Below are positions 13,038 through 22,844 of a stretch of 48,590 nucleotides of DNA, piece after piece. Location: positions 474,357 to 522,946 of the forward strand of contig NW_003106593.1 in the NCBI RefSeq assembly GCF_000003605.2, read 5' to 3'. This stretch comes from Saccoglossus kowalevskii. Its lineage: Eukaryota > Hemichordata > Enteropneusta > Harrimaniidae. Each line of letters starts with the position of its first letter. The first letter of the stretch is position 1. A program made the translations under genes and the position numbers. Under the pieces are notes generated by a model, which worked only from the letters and a program-made list of their open reading frames with translations, searched no databases and was not told where the DNA came from.

Positions 13038-14396
13038 CTGAGTATTACAATAATAATGAAGCAAGGTCAGGTGATTGCAAAACAAAAACAAAAAAACATA
13101 ATACCCCTCCCAAAAATGTGAAACTAATTCAATGAAAATGGAAAGGAACACAAATATTGCTAGTCTAGATTGCGACGAACCGACATGGTGGACGCACTGT
13201 GTATGGTGCCGCATTGTGTGCAGTACTGACCATCAGTATACTAGTAAGGACACGTAGTAAATATGTCAAAATCATGGTCACACATTCCATCAAAATCTCT
13301 ATATGCTTAAAAAGTGTATAAATAGCAAAGGTCAAAGAGGTTAGAATTAAACAATGTTATATTTGACTTATCAATGAGTCTATGAGTAGAGTGTGCAGAC
13401 TCGAACTCATCATATGTTTTGCCCATGAGTATGTATTGTATAGCCGACCAAAGTCGTCCATGTCATCCCATATAAAATGGTGAGAGTGAGGTTGGACGCA
13501 GGGCTGGGCTCCATGTTAGAATAAACAAAATCATCAACCAAAGTAAATTATGTTTAGGCTTGAAGGTCGGTCATGTACCAACCCCGTGACATTAGCGGAG
13601 CTGCTCCGGGACACCACTTAGTCAGTCAGTCAGTCAGTCAGTTAGTCAGCTACTAGCGCTTAACGCAGCCGACTTTCCTCTTCTCGACCTCCCCAAAATC
13701 GGAGTACGGGCTCCGTCAGGGACCTCTGTCCTATGTAGTCGACGAGTTGGTGTGAGTCACACACGTGGACTGGTTCAAACCAATCTAGAAAGAGCATTAC
13801 TTCCGATGCGGTGTATATCCGACAGTGACAGCATTGGATGGCCTAGCATAGCTCGTACTTCGGCTGCACAACGACGCCATCATCGCCTTGTACGAAATAA
13901 AATGCAAGTTTTGTCAATTTGGCAGTCCGTCAAATGGTCAGAACCTCAATGGCGACCACATTTAATTTGTCGATGTCACTGGTAACCTCGTTATACAAGG
14001 TACACTAATAACGTAGTTCATTCATTGTGTTTTCTCTCTGGCACTTCAGAGGTCACCGTCTCCTGCAGCCCAGCATTAAATCAACTGTATATTCACTGGA
14101 GTTGAAATACGTAGTCATTAAATACAGCTGATCCATACATACCAACTAAGATAAACTATCGTAACGTCAGCGTCATTATCACGTTCGATTACTGTGACGA
14201 TTGTCGACGCTAACTTGACCCTCACATCGAATCTTGTTATTGACAACAAAAGTCCACAGTCGGTTGAAAAGAAAAAAGTTACGGGGCGGGACGGGTTACT
14301 CGCAGAGGTTTAGATTAGCAATGATATTCAACTTTTAAAGTGGGTCAGTTCTACTTGGTTCTGAACTATTAACAAGTAGGTGAATGTGACTATAAC
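13038..14396 (-). other. lin28: lin-28 intron 1
   Basis: This 1359-base intron lies between exons 1 and 2. It holds a (GTCA)n tract at 13619-13649 and a GC-richer block at 13650-13990 that is open in more than one frame on the plus strand without a recognisable product. It also has several AGGTCA half-sites (13070, 13331, 14049). No further exon is supported. Confidence 0.6.
13619..13649. repeat. (GTCA)n tetranucleotide repeat
   Basis: Five uninterrupted GTCA units are followed by a variant GTTA and another GTCA. The repeat sits at the boundary of a GC-richer block in lin-28 intron 1 and could be the tail of a short retroposon, but no other part of such an element was recognised. Confidence 0.85.
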
Positions 14397-14412
14397 CTGA
14401 GGATGAGGCCAT
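14397..14412 (-). CDS. lin28: lin-28 exon 1, coding part (start codon, MASSS)
   Basis: The start codon at 14412 has A at -3 and G at +4. An in-frame TAA lies 21 bases upstream (TAA CAG CCT GGC TGT TAC AGA ATG), so this is the first possible start in the frame. The coding part reads ATG GCC TCA TCC TCA G and is followed by GTTATA, a legal but not ideal donor after CAG. The single G left over joins the AT at the start of exon 2 to make Asp, giving [14 protein letters not shown] short Ser-rich and acidic N-terminus before the cold-shock domain is usual for Lin-28. The phase match, Kozak context and upstream stop support the model. An additional upstream non-coding exon is possible, since a GTAAGG donor lies at about 14778. 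Confidence 0.7.
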
Positions 14413-14665
14413 TCTGTAACAGCCAGGCTGTTAGAAGGGTCCGTCTCCAGCTCCCTCCGTCCGCAGCAACCCCGGCGGCGGCGATGTTGCTCTGCTCCGG
14501 AAACACACTGCTTTCTTTCACTACCCGTAATACCGTATGTGCGTATAAGCTGGCCAGCGTATTGGACTGTGTGTATGTGTATGTGTGTGTGTATCTCTAC
14601 CTCCGTACACGTGACCTCAAATTACATGGTTCCTTGGTGACGATTACCCGGTGACATTGACCAAT
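14413..14665 (-). promoter_or_regulatory. lin28: lin-28 5' UTR and proximal promoter region
   Basis: Upstream of the lin-28 start codon the DNA becomes GC-rich (14413-14510, including a GGCGGCGGCG run). Farther up come a (GT)n tract (14569-14592), a CACGTG at 14608-14613 and a CCAAT box at 14661-14665 (CCAATCAG on the plus strand; NF-Y sites act in either orientation). CCAAT boxes usually lie 60-100 bases upstream of initiation, which would put the start site near 14570-14600 and make a 5' UTR of about 160-190 bases. No TATA box is evident. The start site is inferred. Confidence 0.45.
14418..14432. promoter_or_regulatory. perfect 15-base inverted repeat just 5' of the lin-28 start codon
   Basis: AACAGCC and GGCTGTT are exact reverse complements separated by one base, ending five bases before the ATG at 14412. 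In RNA, the one-base loop would have to open, leaving about five closed pairs. In DNA it could be a dimeric protein site. The core GCCAGGC recurs at two sites about 1 kb upstream. Confidence 0.5.
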
Positions 14666-15428
14666 CAGGACACAGATGGACTTGTCAGTTCGTACATTGC
14701 TCATGTGTTGTTCTAATTTGTCATTTATTTCAATTAAACGAGAGTCGAATTATTGTTAACTTAACTTGTGCCTTACTGCCTTTTGAAGGGCATGCCCGCT
14801 TTAAATGCCTCGTATGAATGGTATGACCTCCGGTCAACGGTTCAACCTCTTTTCAACGAAAAAAAAATACCGGGCAAAGGTCAGTGACGTTTATGTTTAC
14901 GTTCGTAATTTGTAACGAATAACATACAATGGAGTCCTTGGTCCTTGAAGGTCACGCCATTGGGGCCCACTATCTCGACTATCCGGCCAAATAAAATTAA
15001 CATGCTATTTGGCCCTAGTGCTGATATCAACGATGTACACCTGTAGACGCTTAACAGTTATAATAATAAACTTTATCCGTAATGAAAAAGGGACAATTTA
15101 TCTATAGGATTACTTTCAAAAATATAAATCTATATTAATGGAATGTTCAAATATTGTATATGGCACAAAAAGCAGGATGGTTCAATTATTTTTATTTGTT
15201 TATTATGTATTCATGTTTCTGTTCATCGCGCGCGTCAGTTGAAAATGAGAACTTTTTTTTCTTTGTCAAGATTTCAGAAAAATGCAAAAAAAAAGTTATG
15301 AAAAATCATAATGAAAAAGCACAAAATTTTAAAATTAAAATATAAAAACGTCCGCAAATTTACTACTAGAAAAATTTTCCCTTCTTTTTCTTGTTTTCCT
15401 GGCCTTAGCGATTGGACAAATATATACT

Positions 15429-15953
15429 CCTGCCAGGCAACCTAATTCATGGTGGAATAGGTCATTCGTATTAGCATAGAACCATGAACTCTTTACTAGC
15501 AGCGCCCACTATGTTGTGGGACGCGTGACAACATTGCGTATGCACGGCCTGCTGTTGCCAGGCAACCTGGCTTCCAAGTGATGACAGTCAATATTAGGCA
15601 CGATCACCGGAACATATTTTTATTTTTACGTACAGCGTTCTTGCGTTGCTAATTTTAAACATACATAATGGGCCAGTCTAATATTTAGTTAGTTTCACGC
15701 GCCGATTGAAACTGAATGAAAAATGATTTTTGATAGGATGACCACAGGTAGTAGTTGTCCGAAGCGGCAAATTGGTCGAAGCAATTATTCAAAGAGGTAT
15801 AGTCGAATTCAAATCATTTTCAAGCTCATGATCGATATACTGTGTTTTTCTTTTGTAATCAGGTACGGGTAGTATTATATATGACCTCTACACCTCTTGG
15901 TACTTTCCTATAACCTCAGTATTTGTCAACATCTCAGTGGTTGCCATGGTAAA
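15429..15953. promoter_or_regulatory. cluster of RFX/X-box-like sites upstream of lin-28
   Basis: GTTGCC-A-GGCAAC at 15554-15566 is a perfect inverted repeat matching the RFX X-box pattern (two half-sites with a 1-3 base spacer). CCTGCC-A-GGCAAC at 15429-15441 has one perfect half. GTTGCC-AT-GGTAAA at 15940-15953 has a perfect left half and a near-match right half. RFX factors regulate ciliary and some neuronal genes. The cluster lies 1.0-1.5 kb upstream of the lin-28 start and 0.15-0.7 kb upstream of the plus-strand promoter candidate at 16108. Confidence 0.4.
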
Positions 15954-16107
15954 CTGTTTTCGAAATTTCAATGACAATTGATTTGTTTAGTCTCTAGAAA
16001 ATGTACCACAGTACCACAAACAATAACTTGAAGAATACTGGAAAATGCGAGCCTTCTTATAAGATTGTGTACGATTGGCTTCCCAGCCCTAACACCTAAC
16101 ATTCGGA

Positions 16108-16331
16108 CCAATCAGAGAGCAGCTTATTTGTTGACAGGTTTTTACGCCGTATTAAATACTGCTCTGTATATAGGCTTCGACAGAACTGCAATTATGAATC
16201 TCAGCTGAAGCACGAATAGTCCTAGAGAACTTGAGACAGTTGACAACAATCTTTCTTTTTCCAAGAATTAAGCATGAACGTAACTAACTAGTTACAAAGA
16301 AAACTCACTACAAGTTCTTGAGATAATGTGC
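16108..16331 (+). promoter_or_regulatory. candidate CCAAT/TATA promoter with first exon and donor (plus strand)
   Basis: CCAAT at 16108-16112 and TATATAGG at 16167-16174 are spaced as in a classical promoter (about -85 and -30), predicting initiation near 16197. The implied first exon could end at a GTAAGT donor after 16331. It has two short upstream ORFs and then ATG TGC just before the donor. No downstream exon was identified, so a transcript is inferred only. Confidence 0.25.
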
Positions 16332-16378
16332 GTAAGTTTCTATCAAATAAAGTTTGTCATTATTCGGACTGTGAAATA
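16319..16378 (-). CDS. isolated exon-like segment, unrecognised
   Basis: On the minus strand a good acceptor (ggctatttcacag) and a GTGAGT donor bound 60 bases. Only one frame is open, containing PNNDKLYLIETYAHYLKNL. The segment overlaps the first exon proposed on the opposite strand, so at most one is likely to be real. No neighbouring exon could be joined with confidence. Confidence 0.15.
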
Positions 16379-16890
16379 GCCAGTCACTATGGGAACAATT
16401 CAAATTTCAGGAAATTCCTAGTGCAAGTGTATAACCTGTCTCCATCTTGAAATAGGTTATTTTTGAATGTATGCCACACACATGGACACTGATATATGTC
16501 TCATTTATCAAGTTGAACAACCCGTATTATAATTGTGAAGGAAAGATGTTTGTTTGTTGGCGCACAGATCTCGTAAACAGGTGTCACACCCCAGCAAAAC
16601 ACGTGACCCATTTACAGCCGTAATTCAATCACAGTTTTATAAACTTGTACTACTTCAAGTCTCAAAGCCAAATCCGGATGCCAATAATGTTTACAATGCG
16701 GTGACTTCAAAGCATCCCTTAAACATTTACGAGTTATTTTAGATCATGATGCATTCCAGTAGGGTCAGAGTAAAGTATGTAAGCCAGAATTTGATAGGTC
16801 GCCACACCCAGTAAGAAAGGTGTTTCCTGATTGGTTTGTTTGTTAAGTATTATGGCCGCCAAAGTATGCGTTGGAAGCACGTAATTCGCT

Positions 16891-16912
16891 ATAATAATAA
16901 TAATAATAAATA
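16891..16912. repeat. (ATA)n trinucleotide repeat
   Basis: About seven ATA units, ending ATAAATAAT. Confidence 0.9.
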
Positions 16913-18046
16913 ATTCAGCACAAAGAAAATACCACTAGAGTACAAAAACACAAAACAGCAGACAAAAAAACTGGATTACGTTATAAAATTTGAAAAAGAA
17001 TTGTTTAACAGACGGCAAACCACACGATGGGAATGCATTTATAGAGATAACAGACTCTGGGAAGAATTGTTTCTGCTGGGATCCCCACAAATTTTGCGAA
17101 TTTCTTGTTTTCACTTATCTCATCTATACCTTTTACTGTAACGTATTTTATCTCTTGGTGTTGGTTTTCATTACATTTCTAATCATATTACCTAACCGGC
17201 CAACCGAAAAATAATACTACATCGATGATTATAGAGGTGCTTTGAGAAAAAAAACTTACAAGACACATTCTAAAATTAGCTTATCACGAGTGGTATTTTC
17301 CTTGACCTTTCACCTTCATACGGGAACGAGCAACTTCCGGATAGTTAGGTCACGTGGGCACAGCAAATTTGTCCAATCGTTGAAATTTGATACAAAGTGA
17401 GAAAGGTTGTGGACCAAATCGTGCCGTCCGGTGTCATGCTTGAGGCGGGCCATGTCATTGATGGATTGTTTACTTTGTTTATAGCAATCGCCGATGCAAT
17501 TAGTCAGTCAGTTATGGTTGACAGAGTGCTCAGATGCACCGAGTTTCACGTATCATGGCTGACGTACCCACTCAGTATTTTAATTTATTCCATTTTGTTT
17601 CTTTGCACATCATCATAATCGCTTTTTTTTTTACCTGAATACATTTATTTCTTGAAAACATTAAGTCGAATGACAAAACAATCTATCCCAATATTCATTG
17701 CGCTTTCGAATCGTAAAAGATTTTCTGTCGACATGTATAGCGTGTATTGTTAGGTTAGGTTATAATCTCAGTAATCTCAGCACCAAGAATGGGATTGTCG
17801 CAAATAAAATGGCGAATGTAACAAGTGAAAAAGGTGTTGCCAAAACAGTAGTTTTGTTCACTGCAGTTCCTGATTGTTGAAAATTTCCCGCGATGCTTCC
17901 CCAAAGAAACCAAAGTGACTGAGGTTTCAACATAGGTTTATAGCTTGGAATTGTTGCTGTTATAATCTCCACAGCGCCTTTACAAACAAACAGGGACGCC
18001 CCCTAAAGCGCTTGTTACTCATACTCGCTTTCCCCATAATGCAATG

Positions 18047-18060
18047 CGGAAGTGACGTCA
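18047..18060 (+). promoter_or_regulatory. composite ETS-CRE site
   Basis: CGGAAGTGACGTCA joins an ETS core (CGGAAG) directly to the full CRE palindrome (TGACGTCA). This composite is known from housekeeping promoters bound by ETS and CREB/ATF factors. The preceding 100 bases are relatively GC-rich. No transcript start is otherwise visible. Confidence 0.45.
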
Positions 18061-20259
18061 TTGTAAAAGTACCCCTGACGAGAATTCTCTTATCCGTCCA
18101 TATATTTTTAAATACGTGGATACATATTAATTAAGAATGAATCTGGTAATTACGGGCATTACATCTGATTTCTTCCGAAATGCTCAACAATGCTCAAATA
18201 ACAATTGTTTTCAATGGGTGTTTTACATATCACCAAATATGGACTATATATATCCTCACATCGAGTAAAATGTCAGAGTCAAGTTGAAATCTCACGAGAA
18301 GTCACCAGAGACACACAGACTGGGACATACAGACTCAGGTGTATGTCACGCTCGAGTATAGAGATTGTTATATTAAATAAATATGAATATAAATATAAAT
18401 AGAATAAAATAAGTTAGGAAAATGAAATTGCGTGCATTAATATTCATCACTGAATATGCGATTTCGATTGCAAAGAAATAACGAGACTTCAAAATAGCGA
18501 ATATACAAAGAAAGACTGTGTGCATCAACTTATCAGTGTTCTTGAGTTCGATATATGTTAGTATTTCATATGATAACGCTGTAATCGTGAGCAAAAAATA
18601 TATTTATTATAAAAATTTTAAAGCGCATAACATTCAGTTTTTTAACAACTTTCAGAAATATTTGTAGCGTGTATTAGAATATCATAACGAAAATTTGAAT
18701 TTCATTCACAATTAAAAGGATCCATTCAGTCCGAGACATATTTATGTGCATTACAAGAAAACGTTATCTGTCAAAATTCAAATGAGCTCCAATCATGCTC
18801 AATGCAGTTAGTCAATTCACGTCACGATGGGAGCCGAGGAAAGGGAGTATACAGTCGATCTGAACTGACGAAAGTCAGCGCACGCCCCAGGGAAACAAAC
18901 CATATTCAGTGTATCCAAGGTGACACTTGCCTGTCTTTTAGGTAAATCGAAATGTCACCATGTCAAAGGTCATGAGAATACCTTTGGCACTTTTCATTGT
19001 TTTTCATTCAATTAAAGCCCTTCGCTCACTAGGTAGCTTGATGACAAATGCATTTGAGATGTGAATTACGCTTCTGTTTTATGGATTGCTAAACACAGAA
19101 AATCTATTTCTATTCAGTGCTTTCCGATTACAGATTTTTAATTTATCCGGGTGAAGTTGGAGGGCGGTTACTTCTGTGATTAACAAATAAATTAATACGA
19201 ATAGTATTTCGATGTTACTATCAATCAATATACTAGCAGCGGAATTCGGATGTTTAATTCTTATTGTAATTGTTTGATTTTTTATTTTGTGAAAACTTGG
19301 GTGCTACTTTAGATTAGGTAGTAATAGCAATAATTTGCGAAGAACCGCGTTACATTCGTTTGACTTATTTGTTTATATGCGCGAGGCGGTGACCTACGCG
19401 TGGGGACTGTGGAACGAGCCTACAAGTTGCTGACGTAATCGGACAGCGTATGCAAATTATATTGTGGTACTAGTTCTCAGTATCTGGGTCTCTGTAACGC
19501 GACAAATACATGGTGTAGCACGCTACTTCTCAGTCTTTGTCGTCATCCTCGAAATCCATCTAGGCTACATCCGCAAATTAGTAGTTTGTTTTTATAAACA
19601 TATATTGTCAAGTAGATTCGTTTTGATCTGGTCCCGGAATGGTGAACAGCGCCCTCGTCAGGGCAATGATGACAGTGACATTAAAGCAACTGATATGTGG
19701 CAAGCCTGAGGCCATGTGGTGATATATATGAATGTTGTGTAGTAGACAATACATTTCTGGTTTCGGTTGTCTTTATCTAGCAATTGTTATACCTTTCTGC
19801 TAGACTTTGAATGTACGTGCTTTTCTGTCGTCACATTTGCAATGCGCATGTGCAGAACATTTGCGCACATCTGTTTTACGTACATACGGAAACAGAAGTC
19901 AAGAACAAACGCATGATGATAATAAAAAACAAACCAAAGGAATAAGCTGCACACACAATGGCTATCGACAGTACAAACACAAAACATGGAGCACACATTA
20001 ACAAAATTAAGAATTAGTGGCGATGAATGAAAATAGCAACAACAAAAAAATACCCAGAAGCGGTAGGAAGTAATCTGCGACCAGGATGAGGTTGAAAATC
20101 AGATGCGCTTTCTTCTCGAAAGCACGTTGTATGAGCAGACTCAAATGTTGAAGAATATAAATTTAACAACAAAATGCTAATGGAATGCTAACAAATAATA
20201 ACAGTCAAGCGATAATCAAATTAGATATACCTATAACTGTTTCATTGTCAGACAAAAAA

Positions 20260-20317
20260 AAATTCCAAAAAAAAAAAAAAACTACCAGCTCCCCAAGATT
20301 TTTTTTCTATTATAGCA
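20260..20317. repeat. A-rich/T-rich homopolymer cluster
   Basis: Two long A runs and a T run occur within 60 bases, separated by a short CT-rich spacer. The tract has no coding value. Confidence 0.7.
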
Positions 20318-20502
20318 TTTTCAGTTTCTTCATTTTTATTGTCACGTTTTTGAGTCAATATCCGATATATTAATATTGTTATTAATGTCATTATTATGGA
20401 CAGAAAAGAAGTAGTACAGGGGCAACCAATGATGTCGATTTTTTGCCACATTTACAAGGAATTTAACATATGATACTACATCACAGTACTGAAGGTCCAG
20501 TC

Positions 20503-20517
20503 TTTATTTATTTATTT
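20503..20517 (-). terminator. overlapping AATAAA polyadenylation signals
   Basis: On the minus strand AATAAATAAATAAAG offers three overlapping AATAAA hexamers about 320 bases downstream of the stop of the 20.8-22.8 kb gene model. Such hexamers arise by chance in AT-rich DNA. Confidence 0.35.
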
Positions 20518-20835
20518 TTGCATGTAAATGACGGTATCACGATTAATTCAGACAATTCTGGCTAAGAAGCATTGTGTAACTGGAAACCAAGCACACTTTT
20601 TACTTATATAAATTACAACAATGCGTGAGCAGTCTGCCACTTTGCGTGAACCGTGCAGCTTTGTTGCTAACCCATACTTCTCATAAGCATTGAGGAATTT
20701 TTGCCATAAGTATTGAGAAACCGAACTGCGTTGGAAACATAGAACTCATGATTGCTAGAACGGCTGTACTACTTTCTTTCAAGTATCATTACGTGTGAAT
20801 CTAAAACGAAAATACTACAATATTCCAGTTGAATA

Positions 20836-21030
20836 TTAACGCGGAAGTTGACAACGCCGTTGGCTTTGGTGAGAAAAAAAAGTTACGCAGTGCTCACAAA
20901 GAATGGGGTAAAATATGAAAGGACGCCACCAATCGACGATTGTGATTGTATACGTGAAATATATCACTACTGCTATGATTGGCAGAATTATCGGTAACGA
21001 TGACCTTACAGTAAACTCTTGTCGTTCCAT
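20836..21030 (-). CDS. candidate orphan membrane-protein gene, exon 3 (transmembrane helix and tail)
   Basis: The exon starts after a good acceptor (gattggttgaatgctcag) and runs 64 codons to a TAA. It begins MERQEFTVRSS, continues into a hydrophobic helix (LPIILPIIAVVIYFTYTIT), and ends with an aromatic and Cys-containing tail (DWWRPFIF...CEHC...RRCQLPR). In the model it is joined in phase 0 to exon 2. It would anchor a type I membrane protein and provide a tail of about 30 residues. Overlapping AATAAA signals lie at 20503-20517, about 320 bases beyond the stop. The family is unrecognised. The reading could still be a chance ORF, but phase, helix placement and poly(A) signal agree. Confidence 0.4.
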   Translation of the reverse strand: MERQEFTVRSSLPIILPIIAVVIYFTYTITIVDWWRPFIFYPILCEHCVTFFSHQSQRRCQLPR

Positions 21031-21042
21031 CTGAGCATTCAA

Positions 21043-21195
21043 CCAATCAGACGTCAGTATAGTAGAGACTCTGATATTACTTGAGTAACGCATTACCTAC
21101 GAGTGAACGAGGCTAGCTCAAGTTAAGGGCTTGGTGTAGGTAGCTACAACAATTGTGGCGAAGAACGACAGGCGCACAGTTGGCGGGTAGAAAAG
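21043..21195 (+). promoter_or_regulatory. candidate CCAAT/CRE-half promoter and non-coding first exon (plus strand)
   Basis: CCAAT (21043-21047) and GACGTCAG (21050-21057) precede a GC-richer stretch without any ATG that ends at an excellent donor (AAAAG followed by GTGAGT, exon end 21195). This could be an untranslated first exon of a plus-strand transcript running antisense to the orphan gene model. No second exon was found. Confidence 0.25.
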
Positions 21196-21351
21196 GTGAG
21201 TAGTTGCGGGTCGTAACCATGAATCTACCCCAAAGCAAAAACAACCAGAGACAGAACGCAGGAAAGCAAATAAAATTAAATCACAAATGTCGTGGGTTTT
21301 TCCTTATTCACAATAACGTCGGCAGTAACGGACTGGGATTTCAGCACTTAC

Positions 21352-21596
21352 GGAAACCAGATGTTTAATAAGCAGAACTTCTTTGAAATGGGTGTCTGCG
21401 CCTGAATGGTGGACGGACGCTGCTTCAGTACATACACCATGTGGATTGTTCTTGATCCCACAAACTGTCAGCGTTTTATCCCCAGTCTGTGTATTAGTGA
21501 AAACAGAGAGTGTAACCTGAGCTGGAGCCGAGTGTATAGAAAGTATACCTACACATGTCCAAGTCATGTCGTTTTTGTTCATTATCCAGAAAATTG
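21352..21596 (-). CDS. candidate orphan membrane-protein gene, exon 2 (ectodomain)
   Basis: On the minus strand this exon runs from an acceptor (cactcatttgtcataag) to a strong GTAAGTG donor: two bases plus 81 codons. It begins IFWIMNKNDMTWTCVGILSI, includes TNTQTGDKTLTVCGIKNN and ends KEVLLIKHLVS. First codon positions in the 65 codons before the donor are about 31% G and only 15% T, the bias of real coding sequence and unlike most other ORFs here. Three cysteines lie in the ectodomain and no N-x-S/T sequon was seen. It joins exon 1 through a phase-1 junction (G|CA giving Ala) and exon 3 in phase 0. The fold is not identified. Confidence 0.45.
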
Positions 21597-22575
21597 CTTA
21601 TGACAAATGAGTGTAAATTAAAGGAAACTTGTTATATTATCGTTGCGGTTGTACAAATAGTCGATTCCCGAGTTTAAAGAGATCCCAACTACATCGGCGA
21701 GTTTAACATATGTTGCAGCTATCGGGTTTCACCCAGTTCTTTGCGTCTCAATTTAACGACATTCGCTTTATTTGCCAAGTTAAATGCATCATAAAAATAC
21801 CATTTTCCAAAAAAAAAAAAAAATCTGTGGTTTGCAAATAAGAAGCGAATTCAGTCTGCACGGGTGGTTTGTGGGGAAGCTAAATTAGGTAAGTGTCTGT
21901 GTTTCTCTTTAATATTCTGATGTTTTTTTTCTTAATCTCCATAGCGTAAAAGCGAAAATAGAATTTATGTTGCTGAGTTTACGACAGCTAATGGCGTCAG
22001 TGCCGGCGTTTTTAATTTAACGATGTACCACTACGCATCCATGAAAAGACGAACACTTGCTTATCTGTGATGAAAGCTAGTCAAAATAAGAGCCTGACTG
22101 AATCTGCCAGTGTAATATATGTATTGTTGAATATTCAACCCCATTGTTTAATATCTCTCTAAAATAGCGAGAATAAAATACGCCGATTTTTAAAATTCGA
22201 TGGCGGGTGATCTCTGATGTTTCACCGGCTAAACGCTCTTTACGATTGATGCAACGATCGAGTTGTCAGTTGAAAGCGACGATCATCATTATCACGGAGC
22301 TATATCAAATGTCTGATTACGCGTGAAACAAAGAAGAGCTTCTGGGATAAAATTAAAATCACTTAAATAGGACGAATAACTATAAAATGATTCTAGGTAA
22401 ATGATTGTTATAATTTTTACATAATGGTAATAATAATAACAATACTAATAATCACAACGACGAGATATAAAGATTCCCATGCAGACAAGCAAACCATGCA
22501 CGGAGCCTAATTAGATTAAGTTACATTATTCGACTTTCAGGGGTAGACACATTTACTGATTATTCGCATTAATTA

Positions 22576-22791
22576 CTAATTATTGTGATAGTTTGTGTGA
22601 AAAAATGGAATGCTCATCAGATGTTTTCGGGGGATGGCGACGATTCGGGCAATGGGCATTAACGACAATAAAACGCCGAGCATCATCGCTGATACAGAAC
22701 CCAGCATACCTGACGACTCGATTGATACGTTAGATGATTTGGATCTGTTGGGGCGAGCGGCGGCAGAACGAGTATTGTATTGAGAACTCAC
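22576..22791 (-). other. open frame with hydrophobic segment, probably intronic
   Basis: A 71-codon frame directly follows the exon 1 donor of the orphan gene model. It contains a Ser/Arg-rich part and a hydrophobic stretch (GSVSAMMLGVLLSLMPIARI). An alternative view is that AG before 22791 is an acceptor and this is a separate exon; the bases TTAGGTGAGT fit both a donor and an acceptor. The donor reading is preferred because it links to exon 2 in phase. Confidence 0.2.
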
Positions 22792-22819
22792 CTAAGAAAA
22801 CCAATTTCTCTTTGTCCAT
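22792..22819 (-). CDS. candidate orphan membrane-protein gene, exon 1 (signal-peptide start)
   Basis: ATG at 22819 (A at -3, G at +4) opens MDKEKLVFL and meets a consensus GTGAGT donor after TTAG. Joined to exon 2 the N-terminus reads MDKEKLVFLAIFWIMNKND: a charged n-region followed by a ten-residue hydrophobic core, as in signal peptides. A phase-1 intron through the signal sequence is a common arrangement in genes for secreted and type I membrane proteins. In-frame methionines at 22861 and 22876 would give longer N-terminal extensions. No clear signal-peptidase site (small residues at -3/-1) is visible, which weakens the call. The model predicts about 155 residues. Confidence 0.35.
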
Positions 22820-22844
22820 AATCGTAATATCGTACTCTATGTCA

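Larger units (their letters stand above)
14666..20480. other. lin-28 upstream flank, no recognised gene
   Basis: Apart from the X-box-like cluster, the 16.1 kb promoter candidate, an (ATA)n tract (16891-16912) and the ETS-CRE site at 18047, this interval shows only AT-rich DNA with homopolymer runs. Open frames in it have no recognisable domain or compelling splice structure. Confidence 0.5.

Noticed and set aside
13372-13450. tRNA-like sequence with a GTTCGAGTC box on the minus strand
   Set aside because: The arms of a T-stem do not pair and no matching A box or acceptor stem is present. A second B-box-like string at 36069 fails in the same way.
13670-13760. A plus-strand peptide GLRQGPLSYVVDELV resembling the RQGxxLS motif of reverse transcriptases
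   Set aside because: The spacing is one residue short and nothing around it resembles a reverse transcriptase.
21893-21946. A 54-base GTAAGT...CATAG interval that looks like a tiny intron on the plus strand
   Set aside because: Every phase of the upstream sequence puts a stop at the junction, and the size is below what metazoan introns of this type usually have.
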